Source: Bryobacterales bacterium
Lineage (GTDB): Bacteria; Acidobacteriota; Terriglobia; Bryobacterales; UBA6623
Reading direction: 5' to 3'
DNA: 34,312 nucleotides
Assembly: GCA_022824585.1 (NCBI GenBank)
Contig: JAJDZN010000244.1
Span: 1-34,312, forward strand
Positions 33,779 to 34,312 of this stretch are shown one piece after another (the first letter of the stretch is position 1; the number at the start of each line of letters is the position of its first letter). A model generated the notes under the pieces. That model was not told the DNA's origin. It ran no database searches and was given only the letters and a program-made list of their open reading frames with translations. The translations under genes were made by a program, and so were the position numbers.

Positions 33779-34312
33779 TCAGCGGGGCCGTTCGCCAGCC
33801 GCACGGCCAGGGCGTTGCGGCCGCGGGCAGCAGTCGGTGGGACACTCGTCAGGCCTAACGGGCAACGCCCCAACGCAAGCCCTCGCGGGCCCGCCTTCCA
33901 CGCGCTCGCGGATCAGATCGCGCACAGCTGACACGAAAACCGGACAAGTGCCGACCGTCTCCGCCCGCACGAACGAAATTCCGGCTGCACTGGCGCGCGC
34001 GGCGGCTTCAACGTCAAGGTCGTATGCGACCTCGACGTGATCGGAGAGAAATCCGATCGGCACCATGCAAACCTGTCTCGCGCCTGCGGCCCCTAGCGAA
34101 TCGATGCGGTCGCAGATATCTGGTTCGAGCCAAGGCTGGGTGGGCGGCCCGCTACGACTCTGAAAAACCAGCTCCCAATTGTCGCTACCGACTTGCTCGC
34201 TGACTAGTCGGGAGGCCTCGCGAAGTTGGGCAACATAGTCGCAGCTTTGGGCCATCGACAACGGAATGCTGTGCGCCGCAAACAAGAGTCTCACCCCGGC
34301 GCGGTCGGACGC
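33779..34312 (-). CDS. hemH: Ferrochelatase HemH/CpfC, partial (start outside the window)
   Basis: The window holds the last 177 residues. The family motif FAAHSIP comes early, followed by the VFQSRSGPPTQPWLEPD block with its Ser-Arg-Gly-Pro core, and VPIGFLSDHVEVAYDLDVE with the conserved metal-site Glu. This is clearly ferrochelatase, which inserts iron into protoporphyrin or coproporphyrin. The tail carries a cysteine cluster, ACVGALPVRPDECPTDCCP, together with VGTCPVF upstream. In some bacterial ferrochelatases C-terminal cysteines plus one internal cysteine bind a [2Fe-2S] cluster, so the same is likely here. The AHSIP form is also seen in coproporphyrin ferrochelatases; which substrate is used cannot be decided. 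The frame is open to the window edge, so the N-terminal half lies beyond 34312. Confidence 0.93.
   Translation of the reverse strand, partial: ASDRAGVRLLFAAHSIPLSMAQSCDYVAQLREASRLVSEQVGSDNWELVFQSRSGPPTQPWLEPDICDRIDSLGAAGARQVCMVPIGFLSDHVEVAYDLDVEAAARASAAGISFVRAETVGTCPVFVSAVRDLIRERVEGGPARACVGALPVRPDECPTDCCPRPQRPGRAAGERPR

Noticed and set aside
1-34312. CRISPR arrays, prophage or defence islands
   Set aside because: No regularly spaced direct repeats, no cas, integrase or restriction-methylase genes were found; the only short direct repeats are those of the IS21-like end.

Overview
The window is a GC-rich bacterial chromosome segment, densely coded on both strands. It probably comes from an acidobacterium or a close relative. 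This is inference from three things: the DnaG N-terminus (MDF..EVK..ADIV followed by a CHC2 zinc finger), the mix of Planctomycete/Acidobacteria-type secreted families (PSCyt/PSD1, DUF1501, PVC-type heme protein, DUF1080, several PQQ-type propellers), and a bacterial type A RNase P RNA. No tRNA or rRNA gene, CRISPR array, phage gene or intact transposase was seen.

Layout. 1-806: a junk-like left edge with a possible cobalamin-riboswitch-like fold on the minus strand, then a wrecked type II toxin-antitoxin operon. Only the last 25 codons of the toxin remain, and the Xre-type antitoxin is split by a 288-bp IS21-like end element flanked by a 6-bp target duplication. 925-6347: the DNA repair pair mrfA-mrfB (helicase plus DEDDh exonuclease), converging on dnaG. 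6387-9134: a secreted DUF1080 protein divergent from a Tat-exported PQQ dehydrogenase. 9182-9441: a second toxin-antitoxin relic, an AbrB/MazE antitoxin whose PIN toxin survives as only about 11 codons. 9779-13588: glnE, divergent from an exported LolA-like protein. 13601-16054: a VTT/DedA-type membrane protein, a SprT-like zinc protease and a NucS-like PD-(D/E)XK protein, the last two overlapping tail to tail.

16204-27245: secreted oxidative and carbohydrate-type proteins: a PVC-type cytochrome/propeller/HEAT lipoprotein, a small PQQ-like propeller, an alpha/beta hydrolase, and the PSCyt1-PSCyt2-LamG-PSD1 protein with its DUF1501 partner. 27256-27643: rnpB with its own -10 box. 27683-28492: a PhzF-type isomerase. 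28731-33673: two large convergent exported PHP-type metallohydrolases (CehA/McbA-like and DUF3604). 33779-34312: the 3' half of ferrochelatase, cut by the window edge.

How it fits together. The housekeeping genes (dnaG, glnE, rnpB, hemH) stand among genes for extracytoplasmic oxidation and hydrolysis of unknown substrates, plus genes linked to DNA damage repair (mrfAB, SprT-like, NucS-like). Several genes have a TATAAT-like box only 7-11 bases before the start codon and no ribosome binding site, which suggests leaderless or very short-leader transcripts. No complete new system is evident. The most informative signals are the two degraded toxin-antitoxin loci, the transposase-less IS21-like element, the apparently leaderless promoters, and a 16-bp promoter motif shared by rnpB and the SprT-like gene.
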